DNA of 64,000 nucleotides from Blastobasis lacticolella. Taxonomy: Eukaryota > Arthropoda > Insecta > Lepidoptera > Blastobasidae. Both the position numbers and the translations under genes were made by a program. The notes beneath the pieces are model-generated. The model saw only the letters and a list, made by a program, of their open reading frames with translations. It had not been told where the DNA came from and did not search any database. Positions 12,504 through 24,690 of the stretch are shown here, one piece after another (the stretch's first letter is position 1; each line of letters starts with the position of its first letter). Location: assembly GCA_905147135.1 (NCBI GenBank), contig LR990049.1:7457428-7521427 (forward strand). The letters run 5' to 3'.

Positions 12504-14258
12504 CATAAATATATACGTTGAGTTTATTATTGTTTTGTGAAGGACACGACGGAAACGAAGTCGCGCCAGACCAGCGTTGTAAAAATAGATTATTATGACA
12601 AATTTTTCGTTCATAACAACAAAACCATATTATATAATCACTGTCTTCGACTTCGTCGCTCAAAAGGGCTCCTATAAACTCTCAATCGTACGTAAAAATG
12701 ACTCTGAACTCGCCATAGGTATAAAAAATTCTCAAGAATTATAACTTCACTACAACGAAGTGTTTAGTTAATCCAGACATGTGTTGTCTAATCCCGAGCA
12801 GCATCGGGGCTGGCTCCAGAGCCGCAGAGGACGTTGACTGAGGACCCTGCCAGGATTAGTATATCGGTCCTTCCTTCCCAACCGATGCCACTTTATTAAG
12901 ACAAATAGACCAGCATTTTTAACACGAAAATGTGTTATGCATTGCCTGGAGGGCATCCCAGCATCCTTAGCCTTTCCTTATTGATGACCCCATTTCTGGT
13001 TGGACCTTGTGGGACAGTCAATCCGTTGGAACCAGTTTCCTTTTTTCAGACTTAAAATTTTGTTTCTATTGACGGCGTGAACATAAAGTTGGGTAAAATA
13101 CTAGCGTTTCTGTTCAAATTTTTGTTTTAATTGGTTGTCTAGTCAGGATTGCTCCGGATGATATGATTTTATAAACAACTTTTAATTACTCCAACTCTCA
13201 CTATAACATTTGTAAAATCTATAATTTGATATTTTCCCTAACGAATACCTACCAGGAATATCTACGTCGGCGTCAATTAATTATAAATGAAACTCTCAAC
13301 CAAGTCTTATTAGTCCCGACTTGCGTACAGGAGTTTTCCGAGTTTTTGACAAAATTGTCTTATTCAAGTAACTCTTGTTTAACTCTTAATTACTTTTGCT
13401 GGTAGTCCGCAAACATTCATCCCGTTAGGAGGCGTAGGCTTCATTATTTACTCGTGCTCACACATCGGCTGGTGTTGCCGGTTTCAATGTTAATTCTCCA
13501 TAATAATTAAACTTGGGGAAAATTCTTCGATACCCAACTTCTGATGAAAACGGATTATCTTCGAGTACGATATCGAATTTGACTGCTCCTTTTTGATCTA
13601 CTTAGTTTTATTATTACAATTTTGATTTAGGAAATACTTGTTTGGGGTGAATTTTGAATATCGGTACCTACCAGTAACTGTTTACTTGAAATTAAAATAA
13701 TACGAATCGCTGTAACATACTTTTCGCAACCGTGCGCTGTTGGGAATAGAGAAGTATCTACTCATAGTTTCACTCAAACGTCTTCGTCCTCCTTTAAATT
13801 TTCTTTGAATCCCATATTTACAGTCTATAGGTTCTTTAGGAAATCCTATAGGCTAACCATGTTGTTAACCTGAAAACAAGTCACACTACAAAAATTTAAT
13901 TTAATATTATAACAAATTTATTTATTTAAATACATGTTATATGGAATTTCTATACAACAGATTACGAATAATTCGGGTAATTTTCCACCGCGGCTGTGTC
14001 ACACATCTCTCCCCGCTCTGGGCAAATATTGACCTCTTAACGAGCAGCCTGACTTCACCCACGAGAGTTGTAATAAACTTTTCTATTGTACGCTGCGGTT
14101 TGCGTACCTATTGCGTATAGAAATAAGGCTGTATATTGTACTCGTGTCGTAATTTAACGCCATGGTTTGATCAAATTGAAACGTTGAATTTGACGGATTT
14201 TAATTCATTCAGCTCTGTACAGGGTTAGCAATTTAAATAGGTCAGTGAGGAGATTTTT
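12504..14258. other. Intergenic DNA, no gene recognised
   Basis: Around 12780-12990 lies a moderately GC-rich segment whose minus strand resembles decayed coding DNA (a 62-codon frame rich in Arg, Leu and Cys). I could not place it in a family. The rest is AT-rich with no supportable feature. Confidence 0.4.
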
Positions 14259-14415
14259 TGTAGGCTAATGACGTATTACTATTGCTAACATTTCTCTGAT
14301 TTAAATGATTGAAATCGTTACTTTTGCGATTACGTATCATCGATTTCATGGGTCGATCGATTAAATCGATCACATGTAAACGCAAAAGTAACCTTAGTTA
14401 AATAATTAGCCTACA
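14259..14415. mobile_element. MITE, family M1 copy 1
   Basis: The ends are TGTAGGCTAAT and ATTAGCCTACA, an 11-bp perfect terminal inverted repeat. Inside, TTACTTTTGCG near the left is answered by CGCAAAAGTAA on the right. A second copy with the same internal blocks lies at 19132-19350. At about 157 bp with no coding capacity it fits a MITE. The superfamily is not determined because no clear target duplication is visible. Confidence 0.7.
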
Positions 14416-14524
14416 GGGTCCTGTACTGTTCCCTCGAGGCAGTTTTTAGAAAATATAAACACATAACCGGTTGTTACATTTTCCCCTTCACCGCACTGGT
14501 TTTATATCCAACTTTTTCGCAAAG

Positions 14525-14897
14525 GTGGCCATGCCACTCTGGAATGATCTCCCTTCTGAAATTAGACTTTTAACTAGCAAATTCTCGTTCAAAAAGGCTA
14601 TACACAAGCATTATCTGCATGTCCTATAATTACATTATTCTCTCTATTATTTACTTCTGTGTACCTATCCTTAGGATGTATTTGTTGTTCACCTATATCT
14701 TGTATCTTTATAAAATTGTATAAATTTAGTATTTAATTATTTAAAGTATCCCTTCACCTTATCTTATTGTTTCTCTCGCACCGTCTACCGTTTTCGATTG
14801 CATTCTTTTATCACGGTTGACTGTTAGATAAGGCTACTTTAGCTTTAAGTCCGCCAATGTACCTTTAGTGCATAAAGTTTTAATAAATAAATAAATA
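14525..14897 (+). mobile_element. Jockey-like LINE 3' end (ORF2 C-terminus and UTR)
   Basis: An open stretch at 14525-14629 codes for a 34-residue C-terminus containing PLWNDLPSEIR and ending at TAA. The motif LWN-LP is the signature near the end of ORF2 in Jockey/CR1-type non-LTR elements. A 3' UTR of about 260 bp follows and ends in a TAAA-type microsatellite at about 14881-14897. It is heavily 5'-truncated. The UTR block GCTTTAAGTCCGCCAATGTA recurs on the minus strand at 58334-58420. Confidence 0.72.
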
Positions 14898-14999
14898 ACA
14901 GAATTCATTTCATAATATAATAAATCACCGTTATTGGTCAAAGCGTTCTAGACCATAAACCATAGTTTTTAAAAAGAACGCCCTGTTTCACTTCAGAAA

Positions 15000-15335
15000 G
15001 CTCTATGGCTGCGAGACTTGACCGACGCTGACGATACTTACAACAATGAAACTAAAATGTTACGTTGGAAACATGACTTAACCTTGAGCTAAACGAGTGC
15101 TTCCGTGGCAGCCCTTAGAGAACCAAGGGTGATTTCGCGCATAAGATTAAAGAGGCTCGCCTGTACTGGCTTAGTTACGTGCTGCGTAATCCCTAGATAC
15201 GAGTACAGGGAAAATAGGTGCCAAACCCGACTATATCGGAAAAGAGATCCCGCGGTACGCATTGGCATTGCTGAGTCGGATATGAGAGCTAACGGCTTAA
15301 AAACGAGCATGCTGTAGACCGGGCAAAGCTAATCT
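15000..15335 (+). pseudogene. Degenerate RTE LINE reverse-transcriptase C-terminus
   Basis: With frameshifts and stops, the plus strand shows pieces of the RTE C-terminal region in the right order: an ATGLRW-like ATGTTACGTTGG (MLRW) near 15056, a stretch translating to KIKEARLYWL near 15143-15175, and DMRANGLK near 15280-15300. The family order is known from RTE elements and is seen better at 42299-42720. Other frames here (70-73 codons on both strands) are by-products of this decay. Confidence 0.5.
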
Positions 15336-15380
15336 TGATAGAATCCGGGGTTCATCGCTATAGACTGTGAGGTTATCTAA

Positions 15381-15500
15381 AAGCCTTCAAGGCTGTTCCT
15401 GACCAGGCATGCTCGATCATCGGCCGCATCGTCACTACCACCAGGTGAAGTAGCGATCAAATGACTGGCTAGTCAAATAATAAATAGAAAAAGTATAAAC
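15381..15500 (+). repeat. CR1/Jockey-type LINE 3' tail, family B
   Basis: Blocks AGCCTTCAAGGCTG, GCATGCTCGATCATCGGCCG, CACCAGGTGAAG and ACTGGCTAGTC appear in the same order as at 29790-30020, where the tail is interrupted by a nested MITE. It lies directly after the RTE remnant, so it is a separate insertion. Confidence 0.6.
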
Positions 15501-15508
15501 GTCCTCCA

Positions 15509-15611
15509 GTACAAGAAAAATTACTCTTTATAGGGATAGTAGAGGTTTAGGGGACCCACAAAACGTTGGTTTGCCTACAAAAACCCACAAAAAGTGGAAT
15601 TTTTCTTGTGC
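15509..15611. repeat. Short inverted-repeat element (MITE-like)
   Basis: Ends are GTACAAGAAAAATT and AATTTTTCTTGTGC, nearly perfect inverted repeats of 14 bp around a 75-bp interior. There are no coding frames. A deletion derivative of a DNA transposon is the simplest reading. Chance is not excluded for arms this short. Confidence 0.35.
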
Positions 15612-16080
15612 TTTATGACGTAGGATATCGTACGGCGCCCTCAAAGTCTGCTACAATGATAATGACCATCTACAATTGTTAACCACTGTTTCCAATTTTA
15701 TTTTACTAGTAAGTGGTATGATATCGGTGCTTACCAACGTATACCAATGTTTTACCACCAACCTTCCAAGTAACAGCCATGGATGCTCAGCGAATTTATT
15801 GAAAAGGAAAGTTTGGGTGGCAGGTGGCAGGTGCTTTCGCGCATGTGATTCGCGAAATTCGCCTTTCATTCGCGTAATAATTTTCCAAGTAATTCTTCAT
15901 AATAAAGGTGAAAATAATTGCTCGTCCCCGAACACTCACTTATTATTTTCGCGAAAATATTACTTCCAGATCAAAGTTGAAAGAAGTAAATTGACGATCC
16001 GTGAAATGATATTGAGGAAGCGTTAAATTGTATGTAGAGCTGATTCTATTCGAATACGTACGCATTTTTTATAGCATTTT

Positions 16081-16400
16081 TAGGGTACCGTATTTCAAAA
16101 CAAAAAAAACGGGTCCCTTTTAGAATCACGTTGTTATCCGTTTGTCCGTCTGTCTGTCAGTTCACCTGTCCATCTGTCAAGACCATTTTTCTCAAGAACG
16201 GTAAAGGTATCGCTGAAAATAGTATCAAATACTCAGATCTTCGATCCCTTGGAGTGAAAAAATCAAACTTCTAAGTCAACGCAAACAAAAGATACGGCCG
16301 TTTAGGCTGTTTATGTCGACGTTTATATATTGACGTTTATGACTGGCAAGGGAATCAAAACCTCTAGGGTACTTTCCGTTGACCTAAAATCATGAAATTT
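16081..16400 (+). repeat. Probable old dispersed element (GGGTACCGTA type)
   Basis: Starts with TAGGGTACCGTA, then AAAAACGGGTCCCTTTT, then a Tgtccgtctgtctgtcag run, an AAGAACGGTAAAGGTA block and AGGGTACTTTCCGTTGACC. This block order resembles a widespread class of insect intronic repeats that I know by appearance only. There is no second copy in this window to prove it. Confidence 0.35.
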
Positions 16401-17397
16401 AGTAAGAAGCAGTGCCATGTAACACAAGTAGCCCTACACTGCACGTGGCTGACACGTCTTGGCCGGTTACCTATAAATTAATAATACGGTTTAAAAATAA
16501 AAAAGCCCCATTATTAAGTCGATCGTCTAATCATTCAAATGTAATCAATGAAAACCACTCCATGTCGTATGAATGTAGGTACGAAATCGGCTGTCGTGAT
16601 TTAGGACAAATATAAACCTGCAACGTCTACGTCGAAGCAATTTTACCGCTACTGGAGTTCTGTTAAATGGTCATCAATAAAGGCAAATCGTAGCGGCATT
16701 CTGAGGAGTCAGCACGCGGCGACTTATCGCTGGTGGGGACGCGGTACGGGCTCCATGAGCGATGACCTCTAATGGCGGACGTTGACAAAGCGCCCACTGG
16801 TTCCCATGAAAACGTTCAAATACATCATCGTTGCTGACAGCGTGGTTCTGCGGACTACGAATTGCCATATTTTATTTTCTGCTACGCTTCCCTGATAGTT
16901 GATTAATGATTCCGAATGAAGTACTCGAGCATTTGAGACTTGAACGGCTAAACGACCCCTATAAATCACGTTAAACATCGGTCTTCAAAATCGTTCGCGA
17001 GAGGAAAATACCGTGCATGTTATATTGGAAAATTCCACTGCTTTCCTCTAGGGGTAGGATTAGAAAAAAAACAAAAGGCTAGTTGGGAGCGCAGCGCCAT
17101 CGCTCAAAGCGTTAGCGTATGTTTACTGACAATAGAAATTATTCCCCTCTAAGTATTGTGAGGATGCAAAAATACACGTCGAGCTGTGACGTTGAGTGAT
17201 GCGTTCCCGCGCGTTCCTCATTGTCTGCCGCCTGAAAGAGATTGCACAATATGAAATACTTCGGTTTGAATCGCGGGCGGCTCATTGAATACGGACGCGG
17301 TTCAGTCGCGGGGCACTATTCTGACACTGAAATTTTTACTCTTTGCGTTTCGGTGCAATTTTGGGATAGGAAATTTGCACAGCAGCGTTCTCTGTAC

Positions 17398-18384
17398 AAA
17401 GGAGACTGGGCAAAAGTGGTCTATGAACCAGCAGCATTACGGTGATGACCTATGGGTTAGGGTGCCTCAGCTGCATATTTGTACAAGATGGCATCAAAAT
17501 CGGTCCCGGCAGTTTCGAGAAAAAATCATTTATTTGTCACATTTGTATGGCAAGTGCCGTATTCTTTGAACCAGCAGCGACATAGTTACGGAGTATAGAT
17601 AGAGCACCATTAATTATGTTCTTATGCCACATGACATCAAAATCGGTCCCGGCAGTTTCGAGAAAAAAGCATTTATTTGTCACATGTTTGTATGACTATA
17701 AATGCTTTTTTCTCGAAACTGCCGGGACCGATTTTGGTGTTGTGCGACATAACAACATAGTTGATGGTGCTCTATCTATACTCCGTAACCAAGTCGCTTC
17801 TGGTTCAAAGAATACGGCACTTGTCATACAAGTGTACGAAAGACATCAATTTTTCTCTAAACTGCCGTGACTGACTTTGATGTCGTGCGGCATAAGAACA
17901 TAGCTGAAGGTCCTGAACCTATAAACCGTAACCATGTTGCAGCTGGTTCAAAGAATACAGCACTTGTCATACAACTGTGCGAAAGACATGCATTTTTTTC
18001 AAAACTGCCGGGACTGATTTCGTTGTCGTGCGGAATAAGAACATAGCTAAAGGTCCTGAACCTATACACCGTAACCATGTCGCTGCTGATTCAAAGAATA
18101 CCGCACTTGTCATACAAGTATAACAAATGCCGAATAGAGATATAAGAATAAAGTTGAAAATGTTCAAGCCATATACTGTAACGATACCTTCATTGGTTCA
18201 TAGTTAAGGGCACTTCCCATACAAAATGTGCCAAGTAAATATCAGTTTTTTTTTAAGAATTTCCGGTCAGATTTTGATGCCCTTCTCTACAAGGATGTAT
18301 TTGAGGAAGCTAAATGTAAATACTGTGCCGATTATGTTATTTGGCCATAGGCCACTTCCCCTACATACTCACCCAGTCTCCTTT
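17398..18384. mobile_element. Fold-back element with ~143-bp tandem units in opposite orientations
   Basis: Outer ends are AAAGGAGACTGGG (17398-17410) and CCCAGTCTCCTTT (18372-18384). Inside are tandem units marked by CACTTGTCATACAA at about 17818, 17961 and 18104 (period 143), then diverged units near 18211 and 18353. To the left the same units run in reverse. The switch gives a hairpin with arms at 17541-17675 and 17699-17834 (about 90% identical) and a 23-nt loop. Open frames of 66-94 codons here are only unit translations. No transposase is present. Fold-back elements of this form are non-autonomous DNA transposons. No clear target duplication was found. Confidence 0.75.
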
Positions 18385-20106
18385 AATAGCTGGAATTAAG
18401 GAAGAGCCCACGAGAGCTTTAGGGTTGATAGTATACATGGACTTATAATAGAATATTATTATTGAATAAACAACTAATGTATGATTACGGAGCTCGATAG
18501 GGAGGTATTAAAACCAAAATGCTGAATTAATTTTTCTGTAATAAAATGACCCATCTACGGAATAGCCCGCCACAGGGTTTCCAGCTAGGTATGCTGATGT
18601 GCTCCGGTGTCTGTAGACTCTCTGAGCGCTGCGATCCGCTATTATGATAACGAAGCGGCTTGGCACAAATATTCAAATTAAAACGACACAGTACACCCCT
18701 TTGACGTGCCACAGGTAATGTGGGCCATCCCAGTAATTATTTTTATGTTAGCCTCTAAAATTATTCAGGAAATGTTGGTTATGGGCGGAGTAATTTTCAT
18801 TTAGTGTCGGTATGTTGACCTTTTGTGTTGCAACTGTAATTTGGTAGGATGTTTTGAAGGTTTTAGGCGAAGTAATGGATACATTTATGCTGGTATCAGT
18901 AATAGAATAAAATACAACTTCATTGCAATACTAGTGCATATTTTTAATTGTTCTTAGAAGCCTACATATCATTTTGAGTGAACTATGAACCTCATCACTT
19001 TGATAAATGCAATGCGATTGTATTTATCTATCCCAAACAATGTTAAGGTGATTTGTTCATAGTCCCTCAATTTCCGGATCGGCCATAATTTTTTTTATCG
19101 CCTATGGAGGCACCCGGACAGACGGTCTACCAGTAGACTAATTACGTAACCTTATTGCCAACAATTCTCTGATTTCAATTATTGAAATAGTTACTTTTGC
19201 GACTACGTATGATCCATTTAAGAGTTTTACTTTAGACAGACTGTTAGCAACTGAACCCATGAAATCGACGATACGGAATCGCAAAAGTAACAATTTCAAT
19301 CATTGCAACCAGAGAATTGTTGGCATCAATGTTAAGTAATTAGCCTACTAATGGAAAGCGGCCATCGTCGTCCAGGACATCTGCAACCCAGTGGGAAAGG
19401 ATGCGGCGGTGCCGGCGGTACCTATTCATAACTGGTCACTTTAAGAATGTAGCTAAAGCAGTTACAGGAAAAAAGCTTTTACGGGTATATATTTGTTCGT
19501 TTTGAGTACGAAACCGCCAATAATCAATTCAATTTCTAAAACTACTCATATACATTCTCATTTAACAATGCCGTTAGCAGCAAGCAACATAAAGTCCACA
19601 GCATCTGCAGTACGTGTCGTCGGGTTCCAGACTCCGTATCCTTCCTTCCTTTCCTCCCTATCGCTGGTATCTCATCGTATTGGTTCGTTCGTATCGGTTC
19701 AACTGGAAATAATCTCGCGCGAAGCAGTTTATTAGCTCGCAATATCGGCCCCGGCTGCTGCGAGCGTCTGCCCCAAATTGATTCCTCTAAAATTTATTTT
19801 GGAATAGACAGATTGTTTAATTTTAAATGGCTTGAATTAGCCGGGAAGATTAATTTGCTCGCCTGTCCGGAGGCAACTGGGTCGCGGCGTTTAAGGCCGT
19901 GAATTTAAGTTATTGTTTTCGGGGCGAGAGTGAACGCGCTTTTTTTAGGACTGTGCAACAAATATCTGTAGTTTGTATAAGTACTTATTGTTTAATTTAC
20001 ATCACGAACGAATAAGATCAAAATCCTTAATTCCGCGTACATTTTCATAACAGTAGTATAATTAGCCATATATTTATTCATTAGACAAATTATTTAATTT
20101 AAAAGC
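18385..20106. other. Intergenic DNA with one MITE
   Basis: AT-rich with no gene. It holds the MITE at 19132-19350. Antisense frames of 66 and 80 codons overlap at 19493-19742, and neither shows a motif. Confidence 0.45.
19132..19350. mobile_element. MITE, family M1 copy 2
   Basis: Left end CAGTAGACTAATTACG and right end GTAATTAGCCTACTA are inverted. Further in, CAACAATTCTCTGATTTCAA faces AGAGAATTGTTG, and GTTACTTTTGCGA faces TCGCAAAAGTAAC. The inverted arms span about 70 bp with indels. Internal blocks match the copy at 14259-14415. This copy is longer (about 219 bp), so the first is probably an internal-deletion derivative or an older copy. Confidence 0.75.
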
Positions 20107-20290
20107 GTTCAGGCGACTGAATTTGTAACTATGATCCGATCTGGTCAGATTCCCCTGGTAGAAGGGGCACGGAGGTCAGATGGCAGTGGCTTCACTGTAA
20201 TTATCTGATCTGCCAAATCCTGGATCATGGTCAAGGCGGATCCCGGGCCCTCGCGCGCAAGAGCACGACCGGTACATTAACGCAAAGATG
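20107..20290 (+). repeat. tRNA-derived SINE, 5'-truncated
   Basis: Starts inside the SINE body (CAGGCGACTGAATTTGTAAC) and runs through CTGATCTGCCAAATCCTGGA to the RTE-like tail AAGGCGGATCCCGGGCCCTC...ACATTAACGCAAAGATG. The tRNA-like head is absent. The tail matches the LINE end at 42652-42716. Confidence 0.75.
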
Positions 20291-20794
20291 TTTTAAGATT
20301 CTATTTTAAAGCTGTAGGCCTTCTTGCCACCCAACATTATAACATACTTTTACAGACTAACTTTATTTCAAATAATAGTTGGATGGATCCCAATTACCTA
20401 CGGCACAAACGCAGTCTTCCCATTGTGTCCCGAGCGATATATTGGCCAGTGTACTAGACTACCGTGTCATCCCATTGTAAGCACTGCCCTGCAGTACAGA
20501 GCAGAACACGGTTAATTATAGCCGGATTGACGCTTTGGCCGTGTCAGTGACACCGCTGCGCGTTAATTTATATCATTGCCTGCCTCCTGAACGGTAGTAA
20601 GTGGTGGTGATGTGTATCAAATCATTTTGAGGTATGGCTAGATGTTGGCTTGGCACACTAGATAGGGCTACGACGTGTGTGGGTATTTTTTTAAATATTT
20701 TTATGTATTTATAATAAATGTGGTACAAAGTATTTTCTTAGTATACTACTTAAGAAACTTAAGTCAATGTCGCAGCACGAACGGAACGCAGCCT

Positions 20795-20851
20795 CACCTG
20801 TCATCTGTCACCTGTCATCTGTCATCTGTCACTTGTCATCGGTCATCGGTC
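20795..20851 (+). repeat. Short minisatellite, unit CTGTCAT/CTGTCAC
   Basis: About eight 7-bp units (CCTGTCA, TCTGTCA, CTTGTCA, TCGGTCA) lie head to tail with a few substitutions. It is a simple slippage array. Confidence 0.8.
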
Positions 20852-21759
20852 AATGTTCTAGTGGCTTCTATATTGCATTACGCACCTACCAACGAGGTCA
20901 TATTTTTTTGTAATTCGTGATTTTCACATTAAACAGCTCAAAAGTCCCTTGAGAGTAATTTGTTTTCACAACCTGGAGATAACGCTGTGCAGCCGCAACA
21001 GTCAATTATTAATTTAAAGTAAAATATAATTATCAACTTTGTACCTGGACATAGACACTGAATGTATTTTTCAGCATTATCTATCAGCAGGCTTGCCTTG
21101 TATGGTAGAAATCCTTTATTCGTTTACGTTTACTGGGACATTATATTGCCATGTTCTCATCCAGTCAATGATTTTACATACAAACAGGAGAATCCAGTTT
21201 CATTTAATCCCGTCGAGTAGAACCAGAGATACAGTTTGACCTCCCCGTAGTACCTACTAGCTTTCATACGTCAGGCAGGTCATTTAAAATGGTCGCTTGG
21301 GAAAAAGATAAACTGCCCTAAAAACTATTTCCACGCAAAAAAAAATCTAGTCCAACACAAAATTGCAAGATCTGCATTTAAGCCTACATGGCAGCGTATT
21401 CGTCAACTGATGTCGCAACGTGGTTAATGTTTTCATGCATATTGTCATGCCGTATGTCCATCGGCATGCTGGTGAGCCTTCATGCCGCTTGAAGTTGTGA
21501 AGACACCATTATACTAAATTGTGTCGCCGCATTATGAGTGTTCAATCGCGATCTCTGTGTAATATGTTCAAAATTATTTCCATCAATATTCATTATTACA
21601 AGAACAACTTGTATATACCATTTCTTCACGTGTACTGCAAAGACACGATAGACAAAATAGTCACCTGAGTAAGCAGAAGCGTGTTATGTTCTACCTACTA
21701 AGCTAAACCAAACGACAATTTTTTCCTATACAAAACCTTTTACTTTGCACACTACCAGG

Positions 21760-21846
21760 CTCAACTCCCTTCCTCATATATAAGTCCGCCTTTGTACATA
21801 CCATTGCACTTTTTGTGCAATAAAGAATACTTCAATCAATCAATCA
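21760..21846 (+). repeat. Possible LINE 3' tail with (CAAT)n end
   Basis: TTTTTGTGCAATAAAGAATA is followed by TTCAATCAATCAATCAC. A polyadenylation-like signal next to a short tetranucleotide array is the usual 3' structure of Jockey-type non-LTR copies. No coding part remains. Confidence 0.4.
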
Positions 21847-24602
21847 CATATAATACAATAATAACATTATGACCAATTTACTTTAAAAAATTTCCCCATA
21901 ACTCGTTCTAGGCCTGGCGAAAAACTATAAGCACACGGTAGAGCGCGGCCAAGTTGGGGACGAAGGGCAGCTATGTATATCCTTTTGTCCCTGTGTGTAA
22001 TTTTAATGAGTTTCGCGCTAGGCCGGCGACATCGCCCCGAGTGAGGACGGAGGACGCTATATTAGCGCGGCGACTGAAGAGCTCCGGAAACGCCCGCCCG
22101 GCAGCCTCTAAAGAACACTGGCGTAGTGATGGCATGAGTAGGCGAGCTGATAGTATCGATATATGGGGCAAGTATTTTAACCTACCCACAATTTATGTCA
22201 GACGACTACCTACTTCCGGTCTGACAGTTACCATCATGTTAAAAACTGGTTGACCCGGCGCGACTTTACTCCTTTTTTTCTTGCTTATAAACCTTCCTCT
22301 TGAATAAATGTATCTATATAATAATAATAATAATTATGTGTAATATAGTTTACAACAATATATCCGTTTCGAGATTTTAAGCTCAAGCCTGGTAAGTTTT
22401 TTTATAACAGCAAAAATAAAAATCGTACTGAAATTGAATCGTAATAATTTCAAAACTTTTAATAGATTCAAGTAAGATATTTTTTAGTTTTGTTAAGGAA
22501 AGCGATGATAGTGACCCAGGACATCAACAACCTAAGGGGAGCAGATGCGGTGGCGGCCCTTGATTTACATGTAGGCATACCTTTTAAATAACCCCCAGTT
22601 GTAGTGCACTTAGAAAACACTTTACACATATTCCATATCTTGCACATGCGATGTAAAAAGGAACGCGATCTCATCGTCAGAAGGTGCGATGGCGGAAAAA
22701 TGACGGTGGCACTAACCAAACAGTTCGTCAATACATTCCGCGTAGTAGAGACGGTAGAGAACACAGAGAGAGCCAACGTTTCTCCAGAGACCTAAGGGTA
22801 CGAAACAGTCAGCGAGCAAGAAATTGCCGACAATACTCAAGTGGATGGAGTTGATATTGAGGTCCACCAGCACCAGATGTAGCTATCCCTGTGCTTTGTA
22901 AATAAACGTCGGTGCCCTGCTTGGGTTTATTAAGTAGGTACATCAAGTTTTTTAAGCCAATTGGGCTTTACTATCTGAGAGATCTCTAAATAAATTGTCC
23001 ACCCATCTCAAGAATCCCAATACTCTTCGAGATGGCAAGGGAAACATTTGGAACTGTGGCACTACATTTTTGTCAAATTTGTGCCTTTTTTGGACTGAAC
23101 AGGACGAGGTTTGGACGTCATTAAAAAACCGGGGCCAGAGGGTCCCTATTTCATAAGCAAATTTGCTGCTCTCCACCATATCTGCGTGAGGCATATTTGG
23201 ACTGCCTGTATACCCGAATGTAATGAATATCGGTGAAATAATGAGGTTTGTTTTAATTTTTTAAAGTAAACTACTTTGTATACCTTTCTTTTAATAATTA
23301 ATGTACTCTTTCGTCATGTGGGTACACTTTATCGAACAAATTTAACAGAAACGGTGCAAAATGGTGTGGGAATTTTATCGTGAGAGTGCTCCCATCACTA
23401 GCTCCGCTATTAATTTCGACAGCCGCCATAAGCGAGGCAGTTGGTGTTATTAGCCTACCCTTTAATGCGTAATAATTTACTGCAGGTTATATTAAACAAA
23501 ACAGAATTAAAACTTTTCTAAATGCTGGGGCGGCCCAGTGTTATAATTTCATAGTTTTGGGGAGAGTTACGAGTTACGACATTAGTGATGTCACTGGAAT
23601 ACGTAAGTAAGTGTTTAGATGTATATAAAGTAGATGCTTTTTGTACCTAATATTATAAAGAGGTTTGTTTATTGATTTGTTTACTTGAGTGATCTCCGAC
23701 AATACTTAATCTGCCATGTGAATACTACATAATTTTTAGTCTTACGATACTATAAGATACGGAATAATAATAGTATCTCGAGGGATCGTTTTTACAGACC
23801 TTAGACCTTTTTACAGAGTCTCGAAGTTTACACGAGGGAAAACCGGGGTACTTGCGTTTTTTATTACCTAGGAGTACATGGTCAGACGATCCACCTGATG
23901 GAAAATGATAAAATTGATATATTGACAATTAAAATAATAGGTAAATACTTATACATGGGCGAATGGACTTAGACGTCACACACACATTACATATTATTAT
24001 CAACATGGCGTGGCATCTTGCATGTTTGTGAGTGAATCGTTTCGCAATTGAATCGTTGACCCTTCTCGTGACCGCGAAAAAGGCAAGGTTTATCCGAATA
24101 CCCAAGCAAACCAGCCTTCAGGTTATTAGTAATGAATATTCACCTGGTTCCATTTTTTACTTTGTATTTTAATGCTACGTTGAAAATATATCTAACCAAC
24201 TAATCTAGCAAGGCAAGGGAGCGAGCCGCACCGAGCCGAACACAAACACAATTGCAAGCATCCACTGCACGTTAAATCAACCAGGAACTTTTTACGGCCA
24301 CTTCCTTTGGCAGATGGTGAATGCACTTTGGGGAACGTAATAAACAAGTTTGTTGCGAACTTTTAAGGACCGGCCTTATCTATTCGCGACCCGGTTCCTA
24401 AGATATCTTAGCTCGCAAGTTTTTATAGAGCGCAGTGAAATAGTTTTCGCGCTAGCGAGGTTTTACGCTTATTATGGTTAAGTTGCTGTGCGCTCTGCAT
24501 GTCTTAGTTAAAAGTCTAGTATATTCATTTAAGCGTGTAAAGTAACAATAAATACAGTAAATGAGTCAAATATATAATAATAACAAAATTGGAAATTAAG
24601 CA

Positions 24603-24690
24603 CGGCAACGCATTGGTTTCGTGGCGGCAGTGATCACTTTCCATCAGGTGGCCCGCTTGCCTGTTTGTTTACCGTAAAACGTAAAAAACC
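24603..24690 (+). repeat. CR1/Jockey-type LINE 3' UTR fragment
   Basis: GGCGGCAGTGATCACTTTCCATCAGGTGGCCCGCTTGCCTGTTTG matches, in short blocks, the segment after the ORF2 stop at 26190-26235 (GTGACCACTTTCCATCAGG, then GGCCCGCCTGCCTGTTTG). The poly(A) is lost. It is a truncated copy of the same family as 25904-26265. Confidence 0.65.

Larger units (their letters stand above)
15501..17397. other. Intergenic DNA, no gene recognised
   Basis: Contains a ~103-bp inverted-repeat segment (15509-15611) and a likely old repeat (16081-16400), listed separately. Open frames of up to 116 codons at about 15676-16026 have no recognisable motif. The 16680-16980 segment has overlapping antisense frames of 64-69 codons and may be decayed transposon DNA. 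Confidence 0.4.
20291..24602. other. Long intergenic stretch
   Basis: No gene identified. It contains the minisatellite at 20795-20851 and a LINE-type tail at 21760-21846. A GC-richer patch at 21940-22110 has overlapping antisense frames of 72 and 99 codons. The 22490-22930 segment has overlapping frames of 63 and 102 codons and an AATAAA near 22903. None shows a recognisable domain. Confidence 0.4.

Noticed and set aside
17242..18167. Series of 66-94-codon genes
   Set aside because: They are translations of the tandem units of the fold-back element in several frames.
21954..22253. 99-codon plus-strand gene
   Set aside because: GC-richer patch with an overlapping antisense frame; no domain, and low stop density explains it.
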